DNA from: Allolobophora icterica
Taxonomy: Eukaryota; Annelida; Clitellata; Crassiclitellata; Lumbricidae
Direction: 5' to 3'
Assembly: GCA_963556255.1 (NCBI GenBank)
Contig: OY744611.1
Coordinates: forward strand, 7,639,474 to 7,703,473
Length of the DNA: 64,000 nt
Shown here: one piece after another, positions 33,904-44,150 of the stretch
How the letters are laid out: each line of letters opens with the position of its first letter
Numbering within the stretch: position 1 is the stretch's first letter
Program-made: the position numbers and the translations under genes
Notes under the pieces: model-generated
Databases searched by the model: none
What the model was told of the DNA's origin: nothing
What the model saw: the letters and a program-made list of their open reading frames with translations, nothing else

Positions 33904-36276
33904 TAGGGTGGAGTGAGAAAAAAAATTCTTTCCTTTTTATAAGCTAGACTATTAAAAATGTGCCAAATGTCCATAGTAACAATCCTGCCAAATGATATTA
34001 TTTTCTGACAACTGCTTGATCGCCCTTCGCCCAATTGAAATAATTGGCATTGTAACCATTTAAGTGGGCGTTTAAATGAAGCATTTCGACGATGCCAAAG
34101 ATAGGTTTGATTTACATATGTGACACAGTTTAACAGAACCATCCAATAGCATAATAAAAGACCAGAGAGGACCAAGAAAGATGATAATCGGCGGTATAGA
34201 TCAAGAGGAGAGGTCAAAATTAAAGAGGAAATCCGAGCGAGAAGAAGCCAATCTCAAACGAATGAAGAAGCATAAGGCTGGTGAGAAAAAAGTCAAGCCA
34301 ATTCTGCCGAAGACGACACGGACTCGTCGGACACTGACAGTGACAGTGCCACTGTCGATGAGATTGAGTACATTCCAGAATCAGTTAAAACTAAGCCAAA
34401 GCAGAATCGCCAATGTCAAAGAATGACAATGTCGCTACCTTCACTCGCTAAAGCTTGCGATCGGACCGGAGTCTCGGATAGATCGGCTGCTGTATTGGCA
34501 ACATCAGTTCTGCATGATCTTGGTCTCGTGTCGCCGATCGACCGATCTGAAGTAATCGATCGAAGCAAGATCCGCCGAGAACGCAGCAAAACTCGTAAGG
34601 AACTTCAGCAGAATGATTATCAGTTCGACCACACTCACACTGGCATGGAGGGAGTATTCTTTGATGGCCGCAAGGATCAAACTTTGACACAAGTTCTCGG
34701 CGACGACAACAAGTACCACAAAAAAACCCTCACGGAAGAACACATTTATAAGCATCATCGCAGAGCCGGGTTCTTCATACTTCAGCCACACGACTGCGCC
34801 ATCAGGCTCCAGCAAAGACATAGCTGAGTCATTTGTCGCTAGTTTTAAAGAGCGGAATGCGAAGACAGAGAACTTTAAAGTTGTAGGGTGTGACGGCACA
34901 AATATGAACACGGGACACATAGCGGGCGTTATTCGGCGACTGGAAGAAACCTTCCAGCATCCTCTGCAGTGGCTGGTATGTCTGCTCCATGCCAATGAGC
35001 TGCCCCTGCGCCATCTATTTCAGGCACTCGACGGCGAGACTACAGGCCCACGCGGATTCTCTGGACCTATCGGAAAGAGGCTAGTGACGTGTGGCGAACA
35101 GCCTGTCTCTTCATTTGCACCAGTACAACTGACCGAGCAACGAAGGAGTTGAGCACAGATCAGCGCTATCTATTGGAAATGTGCAATAGTATCAGCAAAG
35201 GTGAATGTAGCATCGATCTGGCAATGCGAAACTCTGGTTGCCTGAATCACTCACGATGGCTAACGACAGCCAATAGAATCCTCCGATTATATGTCAGCGA
35301 CATGGAACCGTCAGAGAATCTGAAAACGGTGGTGACGTTCATCATTCGCGTATATGCTCCAACGTGGTTCGCCATAAAAGCCCAGTCGTCATGCAAAGAT
35401 GGAGTTAGGCACCTTCACCAGATCCTCGTCAAGTCACGATACCTCAGCCCTAAGCACAAGAAGATCGTCGACCCCGTCATTCATCGCAACGCATACTTCG
35501 CTCACCCAGAGAATCTCCTCTTAGCCATGATGACGGACCATCGACCACACATACGTGAGCTGGGCCTGCGACGAGTGATGAAAGCCAGAGCTGAAGCAGA
35601 TCCCAATGGACAAATACGGAGGTTCAAGGTTCCCGCAAAACTCAACTTCAACGCTGTGGAATACTTCGACATGATCGACTGGGCAGTCTGCCCTATCTCG
35701 GAGCCTCCCGTAATCAAGGCAATGACAGACACTGAGCAACGCAACAGTCCAACAGTCACCTTCCCAAAATTCCCCAGCCACACGCAAGCTGTGGAAAGAC
35801 ACGTGAAGCTGGTGACCGAGGCGGCGATAGCTGTTTGTGGACAGAAGATGGCTTCATCCGTGCACGCGTCGCTTCTCGACAGCTAATGCCTACGTTCGAG
35901 TCAAAACGTGACTTCTCTCACTTCACCTTGTAACTGTTTGTGACTTTGAAATCAAAGATACTGTAATAATCAAGGCATCTGATTGCATTAAGATGACCAT
36001 TGACTAGTTGACTACCTTACCTAGACTGTGGAGCAGTGTGGACTCTAGTGTAGACTAGAGTGTAGACTGTAGACTAGAGTGTAGACACTAATCTACCTAT
36101 ATCGTTCGATGTCGCTTAGTATTGCAAAATAAAAAGTTGCGAAGGGCGATCAAAACATTAATCAAAATTCTTGTAATTTTTACACAGTGTTCTATTGATC
36201 TATTGGCACCTTTTGACATATGTAGCTAATTGAAATTCAGAAAAAAAATTTTTTTTGCCATTTTCACTCCACCCTA
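33904..36276 (+). mobile_element. TIR element with TAGGGTGGAGTG ends (2373 bp)
   Basis: The ends TAGGGTGGAGTGAGAAAAA and the reversed CACTCCACCCTA are flanked by the 8-bp duplication gtgtagac at 33896-33903 and 36277-36284. Insertion was 13 bp inside the host hAT end. It carries one transposase-like gene broken by frameshifts. Confidence 0.9.
34181..35933 (+). pseudogene. Transposase-like protein, frameshifted
   Basis: Conserved blocks in order across three frames are: a basic N-terminus (KSEREEANLKRMKKHKAGEK, about 34210); VVGCDGTNMNTGHIAGVI (about 34885); QWLVCLLHANELPLRHLF; GPRGFSGPIGK (about 35050); LSTDQRYLLEMC; LNHSRWLTTANRILRLYV (about 35245); HRNAYFAHPENLLLAM; LGLRRVMKARAE; and CHTQ-like HTQAVERHVKLVTEA (about 35790). 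The true C-terminus, GFIRARVASRQLMPTFESK, is in another frame and ends at TAA 35931-35933. I recall such proteins as multi-copy, usually unnamed, in invertebrate genomes. The CDGT and HANELPLRH blocks are likely functional. The superfamily is not certain; TSD length fits hAT. At least three frameshifts disable this copy. Confidence 0.75.
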
Positions 36277-36284
36277 GTGTAGAC

Positions 36285-37072
36285 GTAATTTTGAAGTACC
36301 GGAGCGCCTAAGGCGCGACTGTTGCGTCGGGGACACTTTTGAACTCAAAGAAATTTCTCGCGTGCGCGAAAACATTGTTTAGCCTGTTTTGTGCACGAAA
36401 GATGCGTTAAAAGGTAGGCCAAAGGAGCAGGCATTTTTGTTACAGTGTGTAGATACATTTTCGTCAAATTGTATAATCACATGAAAACTAATTCAAATCT
36501 AAAGTTATTTCATTTATTAGTTATGCAACATGGTGTGAAACAATAGGCCTATAAACAAAATAATTATAAACAAAACTCATTAATTTTTGTCAGTTGTTGT
36601 TGGCAACGTGTTGACGTGTCAGCTGCCTGGTTTCAGTGGTCCAGTTTCCACTTGACAAATATTTTGCAAAAATAACAATAAAATATTTCTTCTGAATTCG
36701 GGGGTACAGCTGTATACTCTGTCCCCCCACTGTCAAAGGTGAAGACTTGTCCCCCACGACCTCCTTCGGGATCGCCGCCCCTGGGGCTGGGGAGGAGTTT
36801 ATTCCCTCCCCAGACGACTAGAGGAGCGTCGTTAGGGCCTACTCCGTATTGAACATTTGTGCCCTAAAATGTAGGTCCAGCTAGCAGTAAAATGACAAGA
36901 ACCGAGTCATTCCTTATGTGCAGTCAATGTTTCTGTATTTTTCGCAAGTAAAAATTTTGGATACAGTAAGTTATCCGATTTAGAAAACTAAAAGAATTTC
37001 CAACGAGTATCAACTTGTTGAGTATCGTGCGTGGGCTGCGCTATTCTTGTTTGAGTGTTCTAGGCTGATCTA
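36285..37072. repeat. Host-element sequence with interspersed repeat pieces
   Basis: gagcgcctaaggcgcgac and ggacacttttgaact-aaa with ctcgcgtgcgcgaaaac (36340-36375) resemble 38008-38085. Segment 36700-36790 is copy 2 of the C/G-rich repeat at 2200-2345. No coding sequence. Confidence 0.4.
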
Positions 37073-37852
37073 CACTGTGTCCAGATGAAAAGTAGACCCC
37101 AAGAAAAAGTGTCATAACTCGGTCAAAACTTTTAGCATTTGCCTGAAATTTTAAAAACAACAACATTAGCCATATTACCACCAAATCCTAACGCCGTTTG
37201 CAAATTTTTTTGAGTTTGTCAAATATATCAACACTTGAGATGCAGTACTGAAAAGGGGAAATTTCCAACATACAAATTTTTGACAAACGTTTAGGGGTCT
37301 ACTTTTCACTACTTCACATTCAACAAGACAGTGTCCCGGCACCGAGCTCGTGAGACCATTGCTCCGCTATCTCGGGAGACACGCGACTTCATATCCCCGC
37401 AGCTGTGGCCGCCCAACAGTCGAGACCTGAATCCAGTTGACTATCAAATCTGGAGTGTACTGGAGGAGCGCGTTTATCGTTCCCGCATTCGTGACGTTGA
37501 TCACTTGATTGAAGAGTGGCAGCTGTTTGACCACGTGATCATCGACCGGGCCATCAAACAGTGGCATCCACCTCTACGGTCGTGTGTCCGTGAACAAGGA
37601 GGACATTTTGAACACCAGCTGTAGCTGAACTTCACTTCTGTATGGCTCTTGTACGTTGGAAATTTCCCCTTTTCAGTACTGCATATCAAACGTTCATAAA
37701 CTTGACAAACTCACTAACATTTCCAAACGGGGTTACGATTTGGTGGTAATATAGCTACTGTTGTAGTTTTTTAAATTTCAGGCAAATGCTAAAAGTTTTG
37801 ACCTAGTTATGACACTTTTTCTTGGGGTCTACTTTTCATCGGGACACAGGGC
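37073..37852 (+). mobile_element. Mariner-type element with long TIRs (780 bp)
   Basis: Left end CACTGTGTCCAGATGAAAAG, right end reversed CCCTGTGTCCCGATGAAAAG. Inverted similarity continues for about 190 bp on each side (aagtagaccccaagaaaaag, acttttagcatttgcctgaa, gggaaatttccaac). A TA precedes the left end, but the right flank is changed. It holds the C-terminus of a mariner transposase. Confidence 0.82.
37331..37624 (+). pseudogene. Mariner transposase C-terminus, diverged DD37D type
   Basis: Contains RHRARETIAPLSRETRDFIS, LWPPNSRDLNPVDYQIW, then HVIIDRAIKQWHPPLRSCV and EQGGHFEHQL with a stop. It parallels the protein at 16837-17172 block by block but is clearly diverged. The QDGAPAH motif just upstream is broken by a small deletion (caagacagtgtcccggcacc). 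NPVDY keeps the third aspartate, while SPD has become SRD. Not functional. Confidence 0.78.
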
Positions 37853-38168
37853 ACTGTCTGATCCAAGATGTCACGTAATTATCTGGTCTCCACAGAGCAA
37901 CTTGCGCTGGGTCCATGTAGCAGCTTGAGCTACATTAAGCTGATACATTTGTAATTTATATTATTGACCGCTCAGGAGAGGCGGAGATGTTGTTTGACAG
38001 GGAGGGACACGGGACACTTTTGAACTGGTCTGGTCCCAAAAAAGGTTAAAAACATTTTCGCGCGCGAGCGCGAGAAAATGTTGTGTCCTTTTTTGGTTTC
38101 TTCAAAATTCGTAAGTAATTAGGGCCTAAAACAGTGAGGCGTTACAAATTCACAATCTTATTTCCGGG

Positions 38169-38600
38169 TGTCGTGGTCTACGCGGGTGCATGCATCAAGG
38201 GAAGAAAACCGACGCGTCAACAAGCTTGTTTACAACGCACGGAAAATTCTGCAGCAAGCTGTCAACATTAGTTCGGTGCATGCAACAAGGATATACGTGT
38301 TCAGTAGGACTTTCCAGGGAAAAGTACAGTGACGTCACAGAACGTTCTGGAATCCGGGAGAACTCTATATAAGATAGACCTGCTGTACATTAAGGGCCTT
38401 TTGACGAAGATTTGTAAACGTTGAAACATTGATCGTATGACGTTCAATCGAGACCAGCCAACCTGTGTGCTGTCTACGATTGTGATATTTGATAGACGAG
38501 TTGACTTACTCTACACTTAATCGACTTTATTTTTAATTAAAGATCTTTTAATAGTTCCTTCGTTGGTTCGTCGTTGCGATCGAAGGAGTCGACCGCGACA
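38169..38600 (+). repeat. 5' LTR
   Basis: 432 bp, TG...CA. A tctatataag box at 38363-38372 is a likely promoter TATA element. The sequence appears identical to the 3' LTR where compared, including a 60-codon chance frame. Confidence 0.93.
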
Positions 38601-38604
38601 TTAT

Positions 38605-38622
38605 TGGTGTCAGAAGCGGGAT
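38605..38622 (+). promoter_or_regulatory. Primer-binding site
   Basis: TGGTGTCAGAAGCGGGAT starts four bases after the 5' LTR and begins TGG, complementary to a tRNA CCA end. The sequence resembles leucine-tRNA primer sites, by inference only. Confidence 0.75.
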
Positions 38623-39124
38623 CATCGGTGTTGGATCCGGTGAAGAAGACGCGAGCCGGCGGAGGAAGGAGTCAACCCGGAGGATCAAGAGACGGTCTGT
38701 TCCAGACAGCGAGCGGATCGAGACGCCTTTCTACCGTGGGAGACGGGTGAATCGGCATACGACAGTCGGACGGACGAAGTGCGTCGTTCGGCTGAGACAG
38801 CAGAAGACAGCAGTCAACATACGGGTAAGATCCTAGGTGTTGTCGTGGCTGAGAAGGAGAAAAGAGAGTGGAGTTGCAGCCGAGTGGGAGGCAGCCATTA
38901 TTTCTCTTTCAATATCTGCTGATTATTTCTTTGAAATTTGATCCATTGTTGTGATCGAGGCCAGACTTGCGTGAGCTTGTATAGTTTTTGCGTACTTGGC
39001 GAGTGTACTTCTTTGGATACTGCATAGTTGCACTTTGGGTTGTGGAATTTTCCTTTTGGGTGGCGGGTTTGCCGCGTGGTGTCTGTTTTTTTTGTTGATT
39101 GTTGTTGACTGACTGTTTGTAAAA

Positions 39125-42100
39125 ATGGAAGCGTTGACAACAGAGATGCAAGCGAATATTCGCAAAATGTCGTCTGAGCGCCTTAAGGTGTATCTTATGA
39201 AGGCAGGAAGGGACGAAGATGATGTTATGTCATGGGATCGAAATCAATTAATGGAAGAATGGGCCATGGAGATTGGAAAAGAGGAAGAGGAATTTAAGGG
39301 TAGTCCAATATCTCCAACAGGAGTGGATTACGAGCTGCAGAAGCGCCGTCTGGAGTTCGAAATCCGTAAATATGAAGAACAAAGGGAGAAGGAAGAAAGA
39401 GAAAGGGAGGAACGGAAGGAGAAGGAAGAAAGAGAAAGGGAGGAACGGAAGGAGAAGGAAGAAAGAGAAAGGGAGGAACGGAAGGAGAAGGAAGAAAGGG
39501 AGGAAAAGAGGAGAGAGGAAGAAAAGAAAGAACAAAGGGAGAAGGAAGAAAGAGAAAGGGAGGAACGGAAGGAGAAGGAAGAAAGAGAAAGGGAGGAACG
39601 GAAGGAGAAGGAAGAAAGAGAAAGGGAGGAACGGAAGGAGAAGGAAGAAAGGGAGGAAAAGAGGAGAGAGGAAGAAAAGAAGGAACGGAAAGAGAAAGAA
39701 GAAAGAGAAAAGAAGGAACGGAAAGAGAAAGAAGAAAGGGAGAGGAAGGAAAAGCAGGAAGAACGAAATGTTAGAGATTCTTTAGCAAGTCGTACTAAGC
39801 GTTATAGTGATGCCCTTAAGAATATTCTTTGGAAATTTCCTTCCGACCCTATAGAAATTCCAGGTTTCTTTGATCACTTGGATGGTTTGTTTAATGTGTA
39901 TGAGGTGGATGAAGATGTTAGAGCAAAATTATTGCTAGCCATTTTAAGTGAAAGAGCTAAGGCATTAACCATGCGCCTTACTGAGGCACAGCTCCATGAC
40001 TACAAATTCCTGAAGGAGTTTTTGCTAAGGGAGTTTAAGATAAGCCCTTCAAATCTTAGAGCCCGATTTTGGTCGTTGCACAAAGCATCGGACGAATCAT
40101 TTACGATCTATTCATCCAAATTGCGTGTGGCTCTTATGTATTATTTGAAAAGTAGAAAGATAACTGATGAGTTTGATAAACTTGTGAGTTTATTGGTTGC
40201 GGATCGGCTTAAGGAGTCCTTGTCGAAGGCTTGTTTAGATTATATCTTGGCCCAAGAAAAAGAGGAGTGGTTGAGCTGTGAAGACATAGCTAATGCGGCT
40301 GACATTTATGTAGCGTCGCATGATGGTGGGAATGACTTAGTATGCCGTAGTCATCCGACACCGAAGTATAACAATTGGACGAGAGGTCAACCACATGTTC
40401 AAGTCAATAACCAGACAGCTCAACCCAAGTCTCCCAAACCGGAAATAAGGGGTGAAGCCAAGATAGGTGCGAGGGTGTCTCAGGAGGAGGCCAAGGTAAA
40501 GGGTCTCTGTTTCCTATGTCATCAGAAGGGTCATATGGCAAGGGAGTGCCAGACCAAACCAAGTTCTAAAAAGGTGAGTACTTGTATATTTGGGAACCCA
40601 ACTGAAGAAGTGATCGACTCATTTGTTGAGAAGGTCAACGTGTTGCATGAGATACCTGAACAGGTAAAGCAAGGGAATTTATTGGATAATTCTAAACCAA
40701 TAGGGTTGGAAACTGCTGTAAGGGTATACGAGAATAGTATTGATGGATTACACGAGAGGTCGTATATCAATGTACAGATTGAAGATCTCCCTTCTCAGCC
40801 AGCATTATCTGATTCAGGAGCAGAAATTTGTTGTATTGATAAGAAATTAATTGAGTCACTAAACTTACCCGTGATTAAACGGATTAATATAATTGGTTTT
40901 CAGGGAGAAGGATGTAAGGCAGATGTAGTATACCTACAAATGAAATTAGCTAATTCAATGGAAGGAACGACGAACATTGCGCCATCTTTGTGCGTCATGT
41001 TCGCTGTAGTCCCTGAACTAAATGAACGGGTTATTTTGACACCCCATGTTGTGGACCTATTAAGGGATAGTTCGCAATATGTAGTGATGGTAGCTGGCGT
41101 AGATCGATGTGGACAAATAAATAAAGGGGCAGAAGAAGATAACTTAGAAGTTAATATCGAGAAAAGTAACAGCAACGAATCCTTGCCGTCAGAAGTGAAT
41201 GAATATTCTCAGGAGCAACTAGTTGATGATTCAGATAATTTTCTTGATGTTGAGTCAACAGAGTTCAAGTCTGATGAGGGAGTAGCGAATAATGATACTT
41301 TATTGCGTGAGCAACAGAATTGTCACAATCTTATATCTTGCTGGCAACAAGCGAGACAGAATAAAAATAATTTCTTTATAGATAATAACCTCCTGTACCA
41401 CAAAGGGGAAATTATGGGACATAAGGTTAATCAATTATGTTTACCGGAAGATAGAATCGAGGTTGTCTTGCGAGTAGCACACGATGCCCCATGTGCTGGG
41501 CACATGGCTTTTAAGGCAACGAGAGCCAGGATCAAATTAAACTTTTGGTTTCCAAGAATGGATGAGAGGATTCGCGAATATTGTGCGTCTTGTCAAATTT
41601 GTCAACTAAGAACTCCAGTTAAAGTGGCAGATCGAGTCCCGATCACTCCTATTCCGAGGGCGGATGAACTCTGTTTTAACCATCTAAATATGGATTGTAT
41701 TGGCCCTATGGTAGTGACTGGAGAATCCAACAAATCGAAACCCCAGTACAATTATGCTCTGGTTCTGGTGGATAAATTTTCTCGTTGGCCGATGGCGTAT
41801 CCTCTTAGATCGCTGAATGCAAAGGGAGTTTGTGAAGCTCTGTTGCAAGTTTTTACAACTTTTTCTATTCCAAGGATCATCAGTTCTGATTGTGGTACCA
41901 ACTTTACCAGTCGTTTGACGAAAGAATTCTTGCGGCGAATGGGTTGTAGTCCCAGATTTAATACCCCTGGACATCCTGAGGCAGCTGGATTGGTTGAAAG
42001 ATGCAACCAAAGCTTGAAAACCATGATCTTTAAGCTTGCTCAATCTGATCCTCGTGGATGGCACCAATTGTTACCGTTTGTTCTGTGGAGCCTTAGAGAA

Positions 42101-43249
42101 AAACCTTCAGGCACGACTCATATTTCGCCATTCACTATGGTTTATGGAACTCTTCCTCGGGGTCCACTTAGTGTGTTGAAGGAATCGTGGGCTGGCGAAC
42201 GAAAAGTACCTCTTAACTTAGGTAAATCACCCGAAGAGTATCTCCAATCACTGAAGGAAAACCTCGAATTCGCGAAAGTTTATGCAGATTACTATAGTGA
42301 TATAGAAACAAAGCGGTATGCAGATTATTATAACTTGCGTAGTACTGACAGAAAATACGAAGTTGGAGATAAAGTAGCAGTATTAGCACCAGATTTTGGT
42401 AGTTCTAAATTTTATAGTCGATGGCAAGGACCTGCTACCGTAGTCAAGATTAAATCCCCATATTCTTATATAGTAGAAATAGAGGGAAAACAAAGACATT
42501 TACACGCAAATAAGATCAAGCGATACCATGAACGACTCGAACAAGCGATGATCAATAGCTGTTCAGTAATTGTTGATCAAGATGAAGAATTTGGTATAGT
42601 AGGGTCAGGTTGTATTGAACCTGATCCAGGTAAGATCGCTACGATCAATGATATCCATCCTCCAACAACAAAGAAGGACGTTAGAAAGGTTATGGGTTTT
42701 TTCAGTTACTTTCGAAATTTTATACCTGCTTTAGCTGAAAAAGCACGGGTAATAACTGATTTGACACGAGATAACATACCTACGAAGGTGCCTTGGGAGC
42801 AAAAGCATCAAGAAGCACTAGATAAGTTAAAGGATGATCTCAGTAAAGCTACACAGTTGCATACCATTGATTTCACTAAGGAATTTGGTTTAAGTGTTGA
42901 CGCAAGTGCCACCGCGGTCGGGTGTTGCTTGTTTCAGTGGACCGAAGAAGGTCAAGAAAAACCAATTGCTTTTGCTAGCCTTAAACTTACAGATACACAG
43001 ATGCATTGGTCTACAATTGAGAGAGAGGCTTTCGCAGTAATTTGGGCACTTAAACGATTCAAGTCATGGATATTCTTATCAAAGATAATCATTTATTCAG
43101 ATCATAATCCTTTGTCTTATCTCACAGATGCAAGCCCTAAGAGTGCGAAACTGACTCGTTGGGCGTTAGCATTGCAAGAGTTTAACGTGGACTTTCGATA
43201 TCGTCCTGGACGTCAGAACACGGTGGCTGATTTCCTCTCTCGGTTGTGA
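39125..43249 (+). CDS. Gag-protease-integrase-RNase H polyprotein, RT core deleted
   Basis: The single frame of 1374 codons starts at ATG 39125. Residues 80-218 are a charged coiled coil of repeated EERKEKEERERE units, and a gag capsid-like region follows. A zinc knuckle CFLCHQKGHMAREC is at 462-475 and a protease motif DSGAEICCID at 563. Integrase has an H-H-C-C zinc domain (about 785-830), catalytic D857 (NMDCIGPM), D922 (SSDCGTNF) and E958 (GLVERCNQ) with 35 residues between the last two, and a GPY/F-like module (RWQGPATVV, about 1099). After it comes VGSGCIEPDPGKI at 1159, which normally lies just past the RT palm, then the RT connection and RNase H (SVDASATAVG, TIEREAFAVIW, IYSDHNPLSYL, RPGRQNTVADFLSRL). 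RT fingers and palm with the YxDD box are absent, without loss of frame. The element cannot copy itself. Confidence 0.92.
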   Translation: MEALTTEMQANIRKMSSERLKVYLMKAGRDEDDVMSWDRNQLMEEWAMEIGKEEEEFKGSPISPTGVDYELQKRRLEFEIRKYEEQREKEEREREERKEKEEREREERKEKEEREREERKEKEEREEKRREEEKKEQREKEEREREERKEKEEREREERKEKEEREREERKEKEEREEKRREEEKKERKEKEEREKKERKEKEERERKEKQEERNVRDSLASRTKRYSDALKNILWKFPSDPIEIPGFFDHLDGLFNVYEVDEDVRAKLLLAILSERAKALTMRLTEAQLHDYKFLKEFLLREFKISPSNLRARFWSLHKASDESFTIYSSKLRVALMYYLKSRKITDEFDKLVSLLVADRLKESLSKACLDYILAQEKEEWLSCEDIANAADIYVASHDGGNDLVCRSHPTPKYNNWTRGQPHVQVNNQTAQPKSPKPEIRGEAKIGARVSQEEAKVKGLCFLCHQKGHMARECQTKPSSKKVSTCIFGNPTEEVIDSFVEKVNVLHEIPEQVKQGNLLDNSKPIGLETAVRVYENSIDGLHERSYINVQIEDLPSQPALSDSGAEICCIDKKLIESLNLPVIKRINIIGFQGEGCKADVVYLQMKLANSMEGTTNIAPSLCVMFAVVPELNERVILTPHVVDLLRDSSQYVVMVAGVDRCGQINKGAEEDNLEVNIEKSNSNESLPSEVNEYSQEQLVDDSDNFLDVESTEFKSDEGVANNDTLLREQQNCHNLISCWQQARQNKNNFFIDNNLLYHKGEIMGHKVNQLCLPEDRIEVVLRVAHDAPCAGHMAFKATRARIKLNFWFPRMDERIREYCASCQICQLRTPVKVADRVPITPIPRADELCFNHLNMDCIGPMVVTGESNKSKPQYNYALVLVDKFSRWPMAYPLRSLNAKGVCEALLQVFTTFSIPRIISSDCGTNFTSRLTKEFLRRMGCSPRFNTPGHPEAAGLVERCNQSLKTMIFKLAQSDPRGWHQLLPFVLWSLREKPSGTTHISPFTMVYGTLPRGPLSVLKESWAGERKVPLNLGKSPEEYLQSLKENLEFAKVYADYYSDIETKRYADYYNLRSTDRKYEVGDKVAVLAPDFGSSKFYSRWQGPATVVKIKSPYSYIVEIEGKQRHLHANKIKRYHERLEQAMINSCSVIVDQDEEFGIVGSGCIEPDPGKIATINDIHPPTTKKDVRKVMGFFSYFRNFIPALAEKARVITDLTRDNIPTKVPWEQKHQEALDKLKDDLSKATQLHTIDFTKEFGLSVDASATAVGCCLFQWTEEGQEKPIAFASLKLTDTQMHWSTIEREAFAVIWALKRFKSWIFLSKIIIYSDHNPLSYLTDASPKSAKLTRWALALQEFNVDFRYRPGRQNTVADFLSRL
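39362..39780 (+). repeat. Coding minisatellite in gag
   Basis: The 30-bp unit gaggaacggaaggagaagga with agaaagagaa is repeated, and blocks of about 150-160 bp (three units plus EEKRREEEKKE) are duplicated in tandem. Reading frame is kept because the units are multiples of three. Confidence 0.88.
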
Positions 43250-43430
43250 CTCGGAGGGTGAAGGGGGGAAATAGCCCGACACACAAGGATCAAGCCCGCA
43301 AATTGTATAGATAAATTGACTAACTGATGTGTTTTGTCTTGTTTGTATATGCTGTGTCGAGATGGAGTCTGGAGGCCCGGCTTGATCGTGATGACCCGGT
43401 CGGGATGGTGCTGAAAACGTGTCATCATCT

Positions 43431-43444
43431 GAGGGCGGAGGGAA
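43431..43444 (+). promoter_or_regulatory. Polypurine tract
   Basis: gagggcggagggaa directly precedes the 3' LTR. It is the expected primer site for plus-strand synthesis. Confidence 0.75.
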
Positions 43445-43876
43445 TGTCGTGGTCTACGCGGGTGCATGCATCAAGGGAAGAAAACCGACGCGTCAACAAG
43501 CTTGTTTACAACGCACGGAAAATTCTGCAGCAAGCTGTCAACATTAGTTCGGTGCATGCAACAAGGATATACGTGTTCAGTAGGACTTTCCAGGGAAAAG
43601 TACAGTGACGTCACAGAACGTTCTGGAATCCGGGAGAACTCTATATAAGATAGACCTGCTGTACATTAAGGGCCTTTTGACGAAGATTTGTAAACGTTGA
43701 AACATTGATCGTATGACGTTCAATCGAGACCAGCCAACCTGTGTGCTGTCTACGATTGTGATATTTGATAGACGAGTTGACTTACTCTACACTTAATCGA
43801 CTTTATTTTTAATTAAAGATCTTTTAATAGTTCCTTCGTTGGTTCGTCGTTGCGATCGAAGGAGTCGACCGCGACA
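43445..43876 (+). repeat. 3' LTR
   Basis: 432 bp, same length and apparently the same sequence as the 5' LTR, followed by the ccggg duplication. Confidence 0.93.
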
Positions 43877-44019
43877 CCGGGTATTGTAAATAATTGCCGG
43901 AACGCTATATAGAAAGCGTTCCGACTGATTTGACAATAGCTATCCCGGAGTGCGCTCTCCGGTTAAATAATAAGTACCGGAACGCCGCTCCGGACCGCTC
44001 CGGTTCGTCTACACCACTG

Positions 44020-44150
44020 GTCACAACACCAGTTTTCTCGCTTTCTCTATGATCTGTGCTTTCTCTATAACACCAGATTTCTCTATGATCACTCAACGCA
44101 ATATCTCACTCTCTGTCTCTCTGTCTGTATGTGTGTGTGTGTCTTTCTCT
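44020..44150. repeat. Continuation of the duplicated unit after the insertion
   Basis: gtcacaacaccagttttctc, ctttctctatgatc (twice) and atctcactctctgtctctct match unit 1 at 33550-33640. This is the right-hand remainder of unit 2. Confidence 0.75.

Larger units (their letters stand above)
38169..43876 (+). mobile_element. Ty3-type LTR retrotransposon, Gmr1-like gene order (5708 bp)
   Basis: Two 432-bp LTRs (38169-38600, 43445-43876) start TGTCGTGG and end CGCGACA. The 5-bp duplication ccggg is at 38164-38168 and 43877-43881. A primer-binding site follows the 5' LTR and a purine tract precedes the 3' LTR. One long frame codes gag, protease, integrase and RNase H. Integrase lies before the RT/RNase H part, the order of the Gmr1 group, not of ordinary Ty3 elements. 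The RT catalytic core is missing. Confidence 0.93.
33891..44019. mobile_element. Large hAT-like element packed with nested insertions (10,129 bp)
   Basis: The left end is CAGTAGTGTAGAC and the right end, reversed, CAGTGGTGTAGAC. They match at 12 of 13 bases and are flanked by the 8-bp duplication gtcacaac at 33883-33890 and 44020-44027. Sequence on both sides continues the same duplicated unit, confirming a single insertion. Inside are the TIR element 33904-36276, a mariner (37073-37852) and the LTR retrotransposon 38169-43876. Without these, about 1.3 kb remains, with CCGGAACG-rich text at its right end. Confidence 0.85.

Noticed and set aside
38898..39165. Three overlapping minus-strand frames upstream of gag
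   Set aside because: All read the same T-rich leader in different frames, with low-complexity Asn/Gln/Lys content.
39273..39785. Frame with RRKKEKGRNG repeats
   Set aside because: Alternate-frame reading of the gag minisatellite.
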